Shown here piece by piece: positions 50,165 through 62,843 of a stretch of 64,000 bases of DNA. Location of the stretch: NCBI RefSeq assembly GCF_024713945.1, contig NC_134684.1, positions 1,717,001 to 1,781,000 of the forward strand. The letters are read 5' to 3'. The notes below the pieces were generated by a model, which was not told the DNA's origin, ran no database searches, and saw nothing but the letters and a program-made list of their open reading frames with translations. Position 1 is the first letter of the stretch. Every line of letters starts with the position of its first letter. The translations under genes were made by a program, and so were the position numbers. The DNA is from Dermatophagoides farinae. Lineage: Eukaryota > Arthropoda > Arachnida > Sarcoptiformes > Pyroglyphidae.

Positions 50165-50379
50165 ATTTTAAATCTGAAAATCTGATTATTAAATATTGTA
50201 AAAAATAGTTTTTTGTCAAGAAAAAAAATCTAAACTTTTTTTAAAAAAAACTACGTAACGTTCTTTATGAACGGTTTGATTTTCACATGGAAAACCGCGT
50301 TGATTATTTTTCAGAGTTCTATAAAATTTTTAGTTTTGATTTCTTGATGATTCTTCGTCGTTTTTTATGATTGAATAAA
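50165..50379 (+). other. Compact spacer between MRPS26 and PWP1
   Basis: These 215 bp must hold the MRPS26 3' end and the PWP1 promoter if the two are transcribed separately. It contains a T/A-rich stretch and a small inverted repeat CGTTC (50259-50263) / GAACG (50269-50273). No TATA box or microsatellite is evident. Confidence 0.5.
50188..50193 (+). terminator. Possible poly(A) signal of MRPS26
   Basis: ATTAAA lies 24 bases after the MRPS26 stop. A canonical AATAAA at 50374-50379 is the alternative, but it abuts the PWP1 start codon. Confidence 0.3.
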
Positions 50380-51767
50380 ATGACTCACAAGTTAAATTTC
50401 GTTTCCTGTGTTGCCTGGATCCGGCAAGGTGTGGCCAAAGAATTACCTAATCGATGTCAACTAACACAGGAAGAAATTCGAAGCAAAATCGAAAGCGATC
50501 GACAGAAATTTAAAGAATTAAAAAGGTATGCGTCAAAATGGTTGGTTTTAATTAATTTATTTATTCGATTTCTTTTTACAGATCCGATCCGAATAATCGT
50601 ATGGAGACAGATGATCAAAATGATGACGATCAACAAATAATTGATCGCTATAATTTAGACGATTATGATGATGATGGCGATGATGATGATTTTCTCATAC
50701 CAGATGATACAGCTTCTGATCCATATCTGAATCGTGATCAAAATTATTCGGATGTAAGTGTTTGTTTGTTCAAAATGAGCAATAGTTTAATAGTATTCTG
50801 TTTTCAGGACGAAGAAGAGAAAGACGATTTCAGGATCAAGCCTACGGATAATCTTTTATTAGCTGGCCATGTTGAAGAGGATAGTGTTTCACTTGAAATT
50901 AAAGTTTATAACAAAGAAGATGGTGTCTATGTACATCACGAAATTTATCTTGCCGCTTATCCATTGTGTTTTCAATGGTTGAATTTCAAAAATGAAAATG
51001 AAAAAGGAAATTTTGTTGCCATTGGTGATATGAACAATGATATTAATATCTGGGATCTTGATATTGTTGATATTCTTGATCCGTTTGCCGTATTAAGTGG
51101 CCATAAAAAATCTGTGCTCGATATATCTTGGTCAGAAAAGATTCCCAATATGTTGGCATCTGGTTCGGTCGATAAAAAATGTTTACTTTGGGATTTACAA
51201 CAACAAACCGTTATTCAAACATTTGATCAATTTAAATCATCGGTTCAATCTTTATCGTTTCATCCGATTGAGACAAACATTCTATTAACTGGCGACGCTA
51301 AAGGCCATGCAAAACTTTTAAACTGTCAATCTCTATCGATAAAAGATTGGAATGTTTGCCAAGATGAAATAGAAAAAGTTATCTGGAATCCACAGCAACC
51401 GTACATGTTTTTATGTGCGACATCCGATGGTTGGCTATATGGACTTGATTCTCGAAATGATAATAGTCATGTTTTTCGTATCAAAGCTCACGATGAAATG
51501 ATTTCAGGCATGGAATTTAGTTCGGCAAACAATGGCTGTTTGATGACTACATCAGCCGATCAAAACGTTAAAATATGGTCTGTATCGACGAACGAAATGA
51601 AATTGATTCAAACAATTCAACCGAATATCGGAATCATTCTATCAATGTCGGCCAATCCTGATCATTCAAATATATTTGTCATATCTGGAAATAATGTTGG
51701 TGAAAATTTCAAAATTCTTGACCTTGACACCTATCCTGGGGTTAAACGACGTTTTAATCTCAACTAA
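50380..51767 (+). CDS. PWP1: PWP1 WD-repeat protein, three exons: join(50380..50525,50582..50753,50808..51767)
   Basis: The spliced protein has 425 residues. PWP1 is a nucleolar/nuclear WD-repeat protein linked to ribosome biogenesis and rDNA transcription. The N-terminus FVSCVAWIRQGVAKELP matches the conserved opening of the family (CVAWVRCGVAKE in human). An acidic stretch (about 57-86) follows, then the family block DFRIKPTDNLLLAGHVEED and the YVHHEIYLAAYPL / WLNF region. WD units include NIWDLDIVD, GHKKSVLDISW...LLWDL, SVQSLSFHP, and AHDEMISGMEF...ADQNVKIWSV. It is shorter than human PWP1 (501), with a trimmed acidic region and C-terminus. Introns of 56 bp (GTATGC..CAG, phase 2) and 54 bp (GTAAGT..CAG, phase 0) are very small. 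The 54-bp intron contains no stop, so an unspliced reading stays open. Confidence 0.92.
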
Positions 51768-52081
51768 TTGGTTTAATACATACAACAGTCAACGATATCT
51801 CTCTAAAAAAAAACAGAATCAACGCTAAATTCTTTTGTGCCAATATAAATGACAAAATTGTTTTATCAAAAATAACAACAGATGTCATTACATGTTCCAT
51901 ATTTAAATTCTTAAAGAATTCAAATACCGACGATTAACAATTCGGCATATATAGAATTTATATAACTTGAATGAAGAATTGTGATGTATATAATATCCAT
52001 AAAAAAAGTGATGTTTGTAAAATTCATTGTGTGTTGAAAATGTGTACAAATCGATCGAATTCATTTTTATTTTTGTTTTGA

Positions 52082-52087
52082 AATAAA
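52082..52087 (+). terminator. Candidate poly(A) signal of PWP1
   Basis: AATAAA lies 315 bases after the PWP1 stop, within sequence that is still fairly unique. The microsatellite-rich spacer resumes beyond it. Confidence 0.4.
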
Positions 52088-55000
52088 AAAAAACATATAG
52101 TTTATTATTGCATACAGTGATTTTCTACCATGACATCATATAATAATAATAATGATCATTAAAGATACGTTATTTTTTTCCATTTTTTGTTTTTGTTTTT
52201 CATCATTCAATCGATTTTTCTCTCTATGTACCATTTCATTCAATTTTTTTCTGCTGACTTTTTCTCAGTCTTGTATTTTTTTTCTGTTGAAAATAAAAAT
52301 GAAAAAAAATACCGAAAACCAGTGCTGACTGACTGACTGACTGACTTATCGCCTAGAATTTTTGGGCGATTCTTTCTTTCAATTTCTTTTCTTTTCTCGT
52401 TTCTGCAATGGCATAGCCTATGCTTTTGGTGTTTCTTTTTTTTCCATCTTTTATATGTCTGATTTGTGTTTTTTTTTCTGTCTTTTTCATTCTTTCTTTC
52501 TTTCGTTCGACACTCTAATCTAAAATTTAGTGCCACTTAATAATAGGCTTTGTCATCTTTTTCAGTGTTTTTTTTCTGTTTCGGGTCTCGTTTTTTTCAC
52601 TACTAGAGAGAGAAAAAAAATACTCTGAACCATCTCTTATGTATTAGACGACGACGAATTTTTTGTTTCTTTCTCTCTATGGTTTGACTTTGACTTTTCG
52701 ATCATACACGAACAACAACAACAACAACAACAAAATTCTTTGTGAGGGGTGTATTGATCATCATCATCATCATCATGATCATCATTATTCTTTGAGTTTT
52801 AAGTTCAGCTTTTTGATTTTCTTTTTTTCTTTGGTCTATATAATACATAATCGATCTAGTTTTTTTGTTTATTTTCTTTCTTCAGAGGTTGAGAGAATCT
52901 ATTTCAACATTTTTTTTTTGTCGAAATGGAAATTGTTCGTCATTTTTTGTTTTGTCTTGTAACTCTTTGAAACAGTAGCTATGATGATGATGATGGTCAG
53001 AAGCAGCTGGTAATCGAATATGTTGTATTGGCGACAACAATAACAACAACAACAATTGTCCAAATTTTCGTTTTTCATTTGAATTTTAATTTTTCGAATG
53101 ACCTCATGTGTTTTTTTTTTTTTTTTTTTTTTTTTGGTTAGTTGAAATATATTTCTTTCCTTTATATTTCACATTTTTTTCGTATTTGCTGCTGTTCTAT
53201 GTTACATGTATGCATGTTATGTGTGTTATGTATCATCCTCATCATCATTGCCATCATCAAATCTATCCATTTTTTTTCCTATTTTATGGAGCACATTTCA
53301 TACATTCAGATACATTCAGAGAGTTTTTTTTTTGGTTCGTCTCACATAGTCTATCTAATATGTCCAAGTTAATTATATGTTTGGCTTCCACATATATTTA
53401 TTAGTAGTAGAAGATATTATTCGTATATCTGTGTGTGTGTGTGTTATGACATGCAAGCAGATTTTTTTTTTCAATCTCCAATTTCTTTTCCAGTATTTAT
53501 TTTTTTTTCTATTTCGATTATTCCACATGGTATCTCTCTGTGTTTGTGTGTGTCTCTGAAGCGGATGATATGATGATGGTGATTTTGGTCGTTTTTTTTC
53601 TGCATTTCATATGTCATCATCATCATCATCATTCGTTTTTTTTTCAATGAATGAATTTTGTAGACAGATTTTTTTGTTGTTGTTGTTGTTGTTGCTGTTT
53701 TACATACCGTCCATGTCCGTGTATGTATGATGAATATATATATACATATGTAATGGAAAAAGGAACCAGAGGAATATTATAGATTTTTTTTTATTTTACA
53801 AAAAAAAATGAAAAAATGACATTCCATTTGTGTGTGTGTGTGTGTGTGTGTATGAGTGTATGTCCCATGTACATCATTGAAATGAAAATTTCATTTTGAA
53901 TTTGAATTTTTGTTATTTTTTGTTTTTTTTTGGTTTTGTATATAAACAATCAACTGATTGATTCATCCGAAAGTTGAAGCAGATTTTATTTTCTTTTACT
54001 TTTTCATAATTATTATAATCAAAGGGTTCAAATTTTTTTTTTATTTTTTTGTTGCTGAAGTTCATTGTAAGTTGACCAATAGAAAAAGGCTTCAATAAAA
54101 GGTCAGCTGGCAATGATGGTCAATCAAAATTGCCGCCATTACCATCATCATCATCATCAACAACAGCAACAACAACAACAACAGTAATAGTCTGGCCATG
54201 ATTACCGGTGTCGGTTCCAAACAATCATTGGATCAATCGTCTATACAACGATATCGATAATCACATGGTGTGTTTATGTGTGTGTGTGTAATCATATCAT
54301 TTATAAACATGCAATGAGTATGTTTATTTAGTCGGGTAATGAAAAAAAAAATAGGTAATTTGTGCCATATTAAGAGACCAGATTGTATGGATCGGCGCGT
54401 GTTTTTTTTTTCGTTGACCTTTGTCTATATTTTTTTGTAGTTGTTGTTGCTCATGTGTTCATCATCATCATCATCATCATTAGAGGTCATAATGTATCGG
54501 AATAATATAAATTGCTTCAAAGTGATTGACTATTTGGAGCTATATGCTAGCTACATCGAAATCGAAACAAAAAAAAAAATCAAACCATGGCGGCTGACAA
54601 ACAGACAGCTAAATGGCGCCTTACCACCATCATCATCATCATCATCATCATTCATATATACATTAGCCAAATGGTTACCAAATTATGAATTACGAATACA
54701 CAATCCATATACAAAAGCAGTGGAGAATAAATCAGAGGGAAATTTTTTTTTCTGTGGTATCCCTTGTATATTTTTTTTTTGGTAATTTTTGTTTTGTTTT
54801 TATTTTATTTTTCCTCACTCACCATACATCCATCCATCCATACGTCCATCGAATTTGACAACCAACGAAAGAAAAAAAAACGTATAATTATAATGTTTGC
54901 AACAACAACAACAACAAGCAGCAAACAACAAAAAAAACTTGCTGATTTTTGAATGATGATGATGATGATGATCTGCTGCTTTTTTTTATTTTATAACACT

Positions 55001-57944
55001 GTATTATTCTGTATATATTGTCGTTTGTTTGTTACAATTGATTGTATGATGAAAATTTGTATTTTTTTTCCATTTTTTTTGTCTCATTTTGGATTTTATT
55101 TGGTCATTTGAATTCAATAATTCGTTTGAAATTCTTTGAAATCCTTTTGACATATTGGCCTTGATTGATTTTTATTTTTTTTTCACAATTTTCTATCCAT
55201 AAGTATGTGTGTGTAGGGAAGGATCTTTTTAGTCATTTATGTCCTATACAAATGATGGTTATGATGATGATGATGATGATGATGATAGGAAAAAAAACCT
55301 ATAAAAGTTTGACCAATACGAGGAAGAAAAATTGTTGGAGATAGAAAAAAAGTGACACTATTGAACGACTTATGAAGCTAGCTAGCTAGCGTACATACAT
55401 GTATGAAAATTTTTGAAAAAAGAGAGGAACCTTTTTGATCAAAATCAAAAGAAAAAAGGAAGCAAGATTGATTGTCGATCTTAAAATATTGCAATATAAG
55501 TGCATGTGTGTGTGTGTGTGTGTGTGGCTTTGGTGTGGTTGAAAAAAAAAGTTTTCTTCTATTCCATATCACGAAGTGATTTCAATGTATATAATAATTC
55601 GTGTGTCCATCTTTTATATGCAATCACTATCAGGTCGGTTCATTCGTTTATTGAACCGAAATTGATGGCCCCTGTATTTCATAATTTTTTTTTTGCCAAA
55701 CTTCTTTGACATCTGTTTTATCGATGATGATGATGACCAGCCAAAGCATCTTTGTATGTGTGTGTGTGTGTGCGTTTGGCTGGCTCTATACTCTCTATAT
55801 ATGCATCGTGAACATAACAATGAAGATAAATTGGATTCAAAGTTCGGATCGTAATCATATCTGAAAAGTGGTATCCATTTTGGTTGAGCAACACAGTGAT
55901 GTAATTTTTTTTTTCATTGGAAACTTGATTTGATCTTTATCAATCTGTTATATATTTGGTATGGAATGAAAAATTTATTTCATAATCATCGTGTAGGATG
56001 ATGATGATGATGATCAATAAGTGATATTTGTTTTTCTTTAAACATCAATCAAACAGGGTTTCTCTGTTTTGTCGATTAAGCGATTTTGAATTTTTTTTTT
56101 TTGTTATTCATCTCATTGATTCATGGCGCCATTTTTTTTTTGTTCAACAAAGAAAAATCATAAAAGACGATGATGAAGAAAAAGAATATTAATGTTGAAT
56201 TTTCGTGCCAAATCAAAATGAATATTTGTTTTTTTTTTTTGTTTTCTCTAATATTCTCCACCAACAACCAAACAAATTCAATTTGATGATGATGATGATT
56301 ACTGTGGGTGTTAGCTGATATTATTATTTCGAGAAATTAATCATAAAATTTGTTCTCTCATTATGTCATTTTTTTCCTCAATATTCAAATGGATTTCAAT
56401 TCTTATTTTGCTTGTTGCTGATCTGTTCATGAGAAAGTCTTACTTAATCCTATGATGATGATGATGATGATGATAATGATGTAATTCCATTTAAAATACA
56501 TAAATATACTGGTTCCATTTTAAATGGGATATATATACATAAAAAAAGTAGTCTAGAGAGTGAAAAAAATATGGAAAAAAAATATTACAAATCCAATTAT
56601 ACATGCTCGTGTTGGCACGTATGCTGATTGATTGTGTCCACATTTTTTTTTTTTTTGGCTATCTAGATTTTCACTAGATTCGATTAGTCGTTCGAATGAG
56701 TGATGATGGGTGATGCCCCCAAATTTTTTTTTTTTTTTTTGCTGTGAATATGTTTCCGTGTGTGTGTGTATTGTAAAGCATGACAAAAATGACATTCAAA
56801 ATGAATGTGTAACCAGCAAAAAAAAAAGGACAAAATGGGCTTTTTTTCGACGAGGAAAAAAAGTGTCAGTGGCTTTGGTTCTATTTTTTTTCTGGTATAT
56901 ATCTATGCTTGTTGGATGTGTCACGTTATAATAGAGAAAAAAAATGAAAGAAATGCATGCAATATACTCTCAAATTTCGTTCTCTCTCTATCTCTCTGTG
57001 CTTCAGTTTCAAATGTAAAAATGCAAAAAAAAACTACAACGGGAAAATATCTCGTTCGAAATGAAATAGATATATACTGGTTACGCCCACACACACACAC
57101 ACGCACACGCTTAGTTTTTTTTTCTGAATCATTGTTTCATGATCATTGATCTTTTATAAAAAAACTTTTTTTGGCCAAAAAAAAAAACTGAACATGTTCG
57201 ATGATCCTTCGTGCTGGAGAGATCATCATCATCAATTTATGGCCTATCATCACGCATTGACTTTGGGATTTTAGATTTTCTGGTTCTATTTTTTCTGGAC
57301 CATAGACGGTTGACAATCCATTCTCTCTATAGTTTTAAAAAAATACTCACAGAATCGTCATTTGTGTATTTTCTTACATTGTTTCTTTGTCATTTTAATT
57401 GAATTTGTGAAGCAAACACCTAAAATATTTTCAAAGAGAAACAAAAAATTCCGCACAAAAAAAATGTCCACCACCAAAATGTGAATGATGAACAAATTAA
57501 ATCTTTTTTTTTCTTTTGCTGTGATATACACACATTTGCCTGTATATATATACAGAATAAGTCATTAATATTAATGGTAGGTCTATATATCTGAGTGTGT
57601 AAATGCGATTACATATGAATACAAAACTTCTCATAATGATAATGATGATAATAAACTCGACTAACCAAACGTTATCAAATTGAATTTTAACCAAACATAA
57701 AGCGTACGACAATGATGATAATGATGATCATGATCATCATCTATGGGCCTAGCCTAAATTGTTCTGCATTCAGTTTTGTTTTTAAAATGAACAAATGAAT
57801 AAATTCCATGAATGAATTAATCAAATATAAACACATTACCAATTTGTTCGTGTGTCATTTTTGTTGTTGTTGTTGTTGATTTGCATAATATTCTTGTATA
57901 TGTTTCTTGATCTGGTTTTGATTTTTCCATTGTCGATACCCATT

Positions 57945-57975
<31 letters not shown>

Positions 57976-58911
57976 GGGTTCGGTTATTATTCGGGTTCAA
58001 CAACAACAACAACAGCCAAAAAAATGTCCGTCCGTGTTTTTTTTTTTTGTAATTTGGACATTCTATTTATATCCATGATGATGGTGTCCATTCAATGTCC
58101 ATCCGTGTTTTTCCATTATTATAATGGTCAGCGGTATTAAAAAAAATGATGATGATGATGATGATTATTTTGTTTTCTTCAGTGGAAAAAAAATTATTGC
58201 CATTATTATTTGTCGGTATTTTTTTTCTTCTTATTCAATGATGCTATCATCATATCTATTAGGTAGCACACAAATTATTTGAACAAAAAAAAATTATGTA
58301 AAAACCGGTCACTATTTTTATATTGTTCGTGCTAAAAACAAATTATGTCCATTGTTCAATATTATCGATCATATAGATTGATATTCTATTGATCGATAGC
58401 CAGTGTTTGATTTAAATTTGATGGGTCTATTGTCTAATGATGATGTCTGCGGTGTGTGTTCGACAATGATGATGATGATGATCAAACACGCATCTTCTTT
58501 TGTTTGAATACAAAAAAAAAAAAAAAACCGAAACCAGATAAAAAAAAGCCATAGTTCACAAACGTTTAGTGTTTTTTTGTTGTTGTTGTTCTTTTGTTGT
58601 ATACTTGACATATATCAAATATAACTTTAATAGATTTTTGATACCCGTTTCGGCATCTTTTTTGTTATTCAAATTCGTCAATTATGAAATCGATATAATC
58701 CATTGAATAGCAATAATAATGATAATGATAATTTGGATTCTTTTCATTGGCGCCAATCATTTTATTCATGTTGGATGTTTCATCACATTTTATGTGTCTG
58801 TACATTTTCTAAATCAGAAATAAAAACATCATCAGACAACAAGATAGGTTTCATAATAATAGAGATGTAATATATGTGTAGAGCGAACGACAATTTGTAC
58901 AATTTGGCAAT

Positions 58912-58966
58912 TTGGTTGACTCTCAATTCATTGATTCATTCATTCAATTTAATGAGAGTCAATTGG
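58912..58966. repeat. Imperfect hairpin, 19-bp stem with 9-nt loop
   Basis: The arm TTGACTCTCAATTCATTGA (58916-58934) pairs with TCAATTTAATGAGAGTCAA (58944-58962) at 16 of 19 positions. As plus-strand RNA, four further G-U pairs extend the stem to about 23 positions (58912-58966). Confidence 0.75.
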
Positions 58967-59430
58967 TATCCATTAAAACCAATTATATCGGTCCAATCAT
59001 CTCGCTATTTTTTTTCACTTCATTTTATCATTTTCAGAGATTGATTTGTCGTTTTTTTCTTTCCATTGTTTTTTGAATTAGCTAAATCCAGAGAGTAAAG
59101 CATTCTTTATTTTTCTCATTTAAAATATCAATATTCTAGAGACCATGACCATGATGGAATGCTTAAGTTTTTTTTAAAAAAAAAATTTAATTTAAAAAAG
59201 CCATCATGATGTTCAAAATGGTTCATCAATCGTGCAGCGACAAATTCCGGAATTCCGAAAAAAATAAAACATATTCAGTCGTCATGGTATGTAAATAAAA
59301 AATTTTTGTTTTGTTTTGTTTTCTTCAAACATTTGTTCCGTGATTATGTTCTTGACTGAATGAATGAATGAATGGATGATGGTGATCGATAATAATCAAG
59401 CGAATAAGAAAAATTGATGCTGATAATCGC

Positions 59431-59563
59431 TTGAATCAGCAACGAGAAAAAAAAATTGAATGAACATAATGACGCCCACACTTGGACATGATCAAACAGA
59501 AAAAAATGTTGATCAATTTACAGTGATCAAAGAGATTTCACGAACTTTGAATCAGCAACGAGA
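59431..59563. repeat. 17-bp direct repeat, 116 bp apart
   Basis: TTGAATCAGCAACGAGA occurs at 59431-59447 and again at 59547-59563, both followed by A-rich sequence. The unit is not low-complexity. Confidence 0.85.
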
Positions 59564-59886
59564 GAAAAAAACCTACACTTACACGGAATTACTTGATTGT
59601 CCCGAAAATGATGCGTAGGATGGATGTATGAAATTGTTTGAATAGAAAAACAAAAAAAAATCGACCAAAATAGAAAATCACCATCGACAATTTCGGTTGC
59701 CTCACTCATAATAATCAATCGACAAACGGCGATGACGACGACGAGGACCAGTTTGTCACGATGCGATTTTGTGAAGCCAAAAATGAAGAAAAAAAATTCC
59801 AATGTTCATCATCACTTTGGCTATGTTAGATACACGGACATGGCCAAGATTTTCTCTTGTTTCGTTGTTATTAAAGTTCGTCAAAT

Positions 59887-59927
59887 TATCGTCGAAGATA
59901 ATTGGCCCCAAATTATCTTCAACGATA
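59887..59927. repeat. Hairpin with 17-bp arms and GC-rich loop
   Basis: TATCGTCGAAGATAATT (59887-59903) is the reverse complement of AATTATCTTCAACGATA (59911-59927) at 16 of 17 positions. The loop is GGCCCCA. The stem is unique sequence, not a microsatellite. Confidence 0.85.
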
Positions 59928-62375
59928 TACAACAACAGCATCGCACACATATATTAATGATGCTTAACAGTGTGTGTGTATGTGAGAGAGAGAGAAAAGA
60001 AAGAAAAAAAAGATCATCCATTTGATTGAAAGAAAAGTTTTCTTTTATCCTTCTTCTTCTTCTTGTTCTTCTGTTGGCTTGTCACGTGTCACAAATGGAC
60101 ATGGACATTAACAGAATTTTCATCAATATAATCATTGTTGAACCATAGTCACATACACTACATTACCTTGATGATGATGATGATGATGATTTGGCCGACA
60201 ATACCTTACCATCTTTTAAATATACACATAGTGAAAAAATTTGTAAAACGTGTGTGTGTGTGTGTGTGAATCATGATTGGTCACACTTTCGTTTTTTTTG
60301 TTTTGTCTTTTTTTTCCTTGATAATAATCATTCCATTGTTGTTGTTGTTGTTGTTCTCTCCAAATGATTCACTAGAATATTGTTCGTTTGTGTGATGATG
60401 ATGATGAGCATACCAGTTATTTTCATGTCACCGGATTTGTTTAAATGAAAAAAAAAGTTTTTTTTTGCTTCAATTAGGCTGCCATTCAATTTTTTTTTGT
60501 TTCTTTCACTCATTCATTCAGGAGTTTCTTTTCTGAATTTCATACACACACACACACACACCACACATCCACAATTCAATCATGACAATTTGTATTCAAT
60601 TCAATTTGATTCAATTCGCATTCGAATGTCGGATGTTACACATATACAGACTATGAATTGTAGTTGATGATGATGGGCATGAACAACGAAAAAAAAATCA
60701 TTCAAAAACTTTCATCCATTGCGTTTAATCTATCGAAATAGAACGAAAAATGTTTTATGGCATGTCAGTTTTGTGTTGTGTTATGTTGTGTTATGTGTTC
60801 CATTTGAATTTCGACATCCGTTTTTTTTATATGCTTAAATTTTATTTTTAGAAGATTCTTGTTCTTGTTGCTGATTTTTTTTGCCTCGTATTCGACAATG
60901 ATGACAATGGAAGATGTTTTTGCCTGTGTGTGTGTGTGTGTTTATATTTATCTTGAATTTATGTAGAGGGAAAAAATCCTTTTTTTTCTACTTCTGTTGT
61001 TGTTGATGGTTGTTTGAATTTTTTTTTTTATTTTTTTCTCTTCGATCCAACCAACCAACCAACCATGACTTTGTTCTTGTTTGTTTGTTTGTTTTTTGTT
61101 TATTATTTGTAGGTTCGCTTGGGAAATCGTGCCGAAATCTTTTCATTTTTTTTTCTTCCATTTCTTCTTCTTTTTTCTTTCTTCATTCATTCATTTCTTT
61201 CATTTTTTTTCCTTCAATTCAAATGTCGTATCCAATTGAGGTGCATTTCGTGCTTCTGGAAAAAAAACAACAACAACGACAACAACAACAACAGCACTAT
61301 TAACTAATCAAATCGTATTGATCATTTGTTCAAGTTGGATTCTTTTCTCCCTTTACAGAAAAAAAATTGATTTTTCTTTCGTCGTTTGTTGCTGCGATAC
61401 TATTTATATAAAGAAGAATTTTTTTTTTTTGCATGTCAAGATTTTCAAGGATTTTTTTTTCTCCATTTTCAATTCCATACATATCAGAACAGATCCTTTA
61501 AATTCCATACGAAATAAACAAAACAAAACAGAAAAAAAAGATCCACCCATGACCATCATCATGTGGACAATGTACAAATATACAAAATCATATGATGATA
61601 TAAGAAAAAAAATAGTGGAATCGATAAAGTTCCAAAGTCAGTTTTGGACCAAAAAAACATACATGTATAAGACGTAAAAAAAGAAGGAAAAAAATTTGAA
61701 AAAACCTATTTATTTTTTTATCTGTGTCGCCATTTGCGTTCACATATATATTATTTATATATATAGAAAACGATCGAATGAGAGAAAAAGATATATAGAG
61801 AGACAGAGTTGATATTTGCATATTTTGTTGTTGAAATCAAATCAAATCAATCAATCAAATCAATAATAATAATAATAATAATAATGAAATGATAATTATC
61901 ATACAACTTGAGAGAAAAAAATTGAGTGATTGAATGTGGTGAATTATCCATTATGATGTATTTCCGGAAATTTTTTTTTTATCCAAATTACACAACAAAT
62001 ACATTTCAGTAATAATAATGAATGATGAATGGAATGGAATGGAATCAAAAGAGAAAAAAAAATTTTTAACAATTAAATTATTGAATTCTGAATGTTTTTT
62101 TTCTGTTTTTGTTTTATCAATTATATATGATATGAATTGTAATAATGATATATTGATTGATTGAATGTAAAATTTAAAAAAAAATGAAAATGAAAATGAA
62201 AATGATGATGAGAATCAAACTGGCTATACAAATGAATTGGTGTGTGTGTTTGGGTGTGTGTCTGTTTTCATGATGATGATATGACAATTATATATTATTA
62301 ATTTGATGATGATGATGATGATGGTGGTGGTGATGGTGGTGGTTCCAAAAATTGATTGGATTCCATCAGATTTAT

Positions 62376-62843
62376 TTACGTTAATAATTGTTGATTAATA
62401 GATGGATCATGTCCATGATGATACCATGAATATTGTGGTATATAACTATTTGCCATTGCCGTTTTAGCTGGATTCATATCCCATGAGGTAATTGGTGGAC
62501 TCATTGCCGATGGTGGACTAACTGTACTCGATAATGATGATGATAAATTTGTCGAGCCTAATGATCCGGGTCCATTACCGGGTTGTTGTGATTGTTGTTG
62601 ACCACCACCAGGCGTTGATGATAACATTGATTGTGGTGGGCCAACACTTGGTGGTGAATTTGTTTCTGGTGTTTCTGGTGGTGTTTGTGGTGTTGTTGCC
62701 GTTGGTGGATGACCTAAACTTGAACCGGAACCAGCAGAACCATTTGTTGTTGTTGATGGTGGTACAACACCACCAACACCTGGTTGTGTTGATTTGAGCA
62801 TTTTTTTATATTTACTACGACGATTTTGGAACCATATTTTCAC
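62376..62843 (-). CDS. Dll: Distal-less homeobox gene, last coding exon (partial gene)
   Basis: The exon begins after a minus-strand acceptor (TATAG before 62843) exactly at homeodomain residue 45: V-K-I-W-F-Q-N-R-R-S-K-Y-K-K. This sequence, with RRSKYKK, is characteristic of arthropod Distal-less, and Dlx/Dll genes are known to have an intron at homeodomain position 44/45. Dll is the nuclear transcription factor for distal limb identity. The remaining tail of about 139 residues is Pro/Ser/Gly/Thr-rich. It ends with a SWDM motif and a C-terminal block YSWYHHGHDPSINQQLLT that resembles arthropod Dll C-termini. It stops at TAA 62376-62378. The rest of the homeodomain and the N-terminus are not between here and 64000, so they lie to the right of the window. 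A numerically longer frame starting with ATG inside the exon would be wrong. Confidence 0.9.
   Translation of the reverse strand: MKIWFQNRRSKYKKMLKSTQPGVGGVVPPSTTTNGSAGSGSSLGHPPTATTPQTPPETPETNSPPSVGPPQSMLSSTPGGGQQQSQQPGNGPGSLGSTNLSSSLSSTVSPPSAMSPPITSWDMNPAKTAMANSYIPQYSWYHHGHDPSINQQLLT

Larger units (their letters stand above)
51768..62375. other. Gene-free stretch between PWP1 and Distal-less
   Basis: About 10.6 kb with no credible gene. It includes the PWP1 3' UTR at the left and the Distal-less 3' UTR at the right. Repeats: (GACT)n near 52325-52345, a 25-T run at 53111-53135, (TG)n near 53831-53851, (GAT)n near 55263-55285, 56453-56473 and 62306-62321, and (CA)n near 57945-57960. The part from 58900 to 59950 is less repetitive and carries two hairpins and a 17-bp direct repeat, listed separately. 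GCCGCCAT at 54132-54139 and ATGGCGGC at 54587-54594 resemble YY1/Pho sites. Confidence 0.65.

Noticed and set aside
62534-62797. Plus-strand open frame opposite the Distal-less exon
   Set aside because: It is an antisense shadow of the Pro/Ser/Gly-rich Distal-less tail.
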